Source: Accumulibacter sp. (GTDB lineage: Bacteria > Pseudomonadota > Gammaproteobacteria > Burkholderiales > Rhodocyclaceae). Taken from it: a stretch of 6,897 bases of DNA. Within the stretch, counting starts at the first letter, position 1, and the number at the start of each line of letters is the position of its first letter. Below, piece by piece: positions 6,306 through 6,897 of this stretch. The stretch covers positions 1-6,897 of the forward strand of contig DPSD01000628.1 in assembly GCA_003538495.1 (NCBI GenBank), given 5' to 3'. The notes beneath the pieces are model-generated. The model had not been told where the DNA came from. It saw only the letters and a program-made list of their open reading frames with translations, and did no database searches. The translations under genes and the position numbers were made by a program.

Positions 6306-6331
6306 ATGCGGCGGGCGCCAACCCGCCGCAT
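6306..6331 (+). other. Perfect ten-pair hairpin before the 144-residue gene
   Basis: ATGCGGCGGG (6306-6315) and CCCGCCGCAT (6322-6331) form a perfect ten-pair stem with a six-base loop, 67 bases after the end of the interrupted gene. No T-tract follows, so a classical intrinsic terminator is not supported. It may terminate weakly, protect an mRNA end or act in the 5' leader of the next gene. It lies outside all supported coding regions. Confidence 0.5.
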
Positions 6332-6429
6332 GGCGATGGCGCTGCCGACGACCAGTGATGCACACCCCCACCGTTCGACGGGATTCGATCGCGTTCAATA
6401 ACCACTATGCACCAGCGAAAGGTGATGGA

Positions 6430-6864
6430 ATGAAAAGATCCGCAGCGTCCCTGCTGCTCGGCCTGGCCCTGGGGCAGGTTTCGATCTGCGCCGCGACGGC
6501 CGCCGAGGCGGCGTCCACAGTCCGCGAGACACCATTTCCCCCGGCCGAGGCGAGCGCCGACATCAGCGTGCTGAAAGGTGCGTGGGTTCGGCCCGACGGC
6601 GGTTACACGATACTGATCAAGAGTATTGGCGCGACCGGCCAGATCGAGGCGATGTACTACAACCCGAGCCCGCTTCCCTTTGCGAAATCGGAAGCGTCGC
6701 GCCAGGGCGCGATACTGCGCGCCTTCTTCGAGTTGCGTGCCGGCGGCTACGACGGTTCAACCTACGATCTCAGCTACGATCCGGCCAGCGACCGGCTCAG
6801 CGGGATCTACTATCAGGCGGTCGCCAAACAGAAGTTCGACGTCTACTTCGTGCGGCGGCGCTGA
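6430..6864 (+). CDS. Conserved exported protein of unknown function
   Basis: This 144-residue protein has a Sec signal peptide (MKRSAASLLLGLALGQVSIC, then ATAA; likely cleavage near residue 25). C20 lies inside it, but no lipobox is present because Ile precedes the Cys. The mature domain (about 47-144) is rich in beta-strand and aromatic residues, with GAWVRPDGGYTI (50-61), YYNPSPLPFAK (76-86), ELRAGGYDGSTYDLSYDP (101-118) and GIYYQAVAKQKFDVYFVR (125-142). It resembles a conserved family of uncharacterised proteobacterial periplasmic proteins, from memory. The small beta-barrel-like composition suggests ligand binding rather than catalysis (inference). AAAGGTG (6418-6424) supports ATG 6430; the frame extends upstream to 6295, but that part crosses the 6306-6331 hairpin and lacks a ribosome binding site. 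Confidence 0.88.
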   Translation: MKRSAASLLLGLALGQVSICAATAAEAASTVRETPFPPAEASADISVLKGAWVRPDGGYTILIKSIGATGQIEAMYYNPSPLPFAKSEASRQGAILRAFFELRAGGYDGSTYDLSYDPASDRLSGIYYQAVAKQKFDVYFVRRR

Positions 6865-6897
6865 CCGGCCGACGCCTCAGCAGTTCTCATTTCAAAC
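6865..6897. other. Window end, nothing recognised
   Basis: The last 33 bases follow the stop of the 144-residue gene. I see no terminator, start codon with a ribosome binding site, or repeat in them. Confidence 0.5.

Noticed and set aside
5845..6405. 186-residue minus-strand open frame with Gly-Ala-Thr repeats
   Set aside because: Its repeats are the reverse complement of the plus-strand Val-Ala-Pro repeats, and the plus strand has the ribosome binding site, signal peptide and paired cysteines.
6417..6450. Lipoprotein signal in the 144-residue protein
   Set aside because: C20 lies in the signal peptide, but the preceding residues VSI do not fit the lipobox, which needs Gly, Ala or Ser just before the cysteine.

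Overview
The window is GC-rich bacterial DNA with dense, mostly one-directional coding. The protein families point to a Gram-negative proteobacterium: an AraC regulator of the OruR/ArgR-like type, a long secreted arylsulfatase, a DUF4239 membrane protein and several small Sec-exported proteins. A high-GC beta- or gammaproteobacterium is my best guess, but no marker gene here fixes the lineage.

Layout: an AraC-family regulator is on the minus strand (92-1129). A 392-base divergent intergenic region (1130-1521) follows; it has repeats and palindromes that could be operators. All remaining genes are on the plus strand: a formylglycine-type sulfatase of 825 residues (1522-3999), a 94-residue exported protein with two cysteines (4061-4345), a four-helix membrane protein (4417-4836), a probable 42-residue ORF (4833-4961), and a DUF4239/bestrophin-like membrane protein (4958-5719). 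Next come a small cysteine-containing secreted protein whose frame is cut by one in-frame TAA (5960-6238) and a conserved exported protein of 144 residues (6430-6864). Short GC-rich hairpins lie in three of the gaps between plus-strand genes.

How it may work together: the regulator probably controls the sulfatase from the shared intergenic region (inference from position). The sulfatase would act in the periplasm on a sulfate ester, and the 94-residue protein behind it, also exported, may be co-transcribed. The three membrane/small ORFs at 4417-5719 are joined by two GTGA overlaps and look translationally coupled. Their function and any link to sulfate-ester metabolism are unknown.

The two observations most worth following are the unannotatable-looking 42-residue ORF held between two GTGA overlaps, and the small secreted protein with a C-x8-C motif on each side of an in-frame stop. 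I see no RNA genes, CRISPR arrays, insertion sequences or phage genes.
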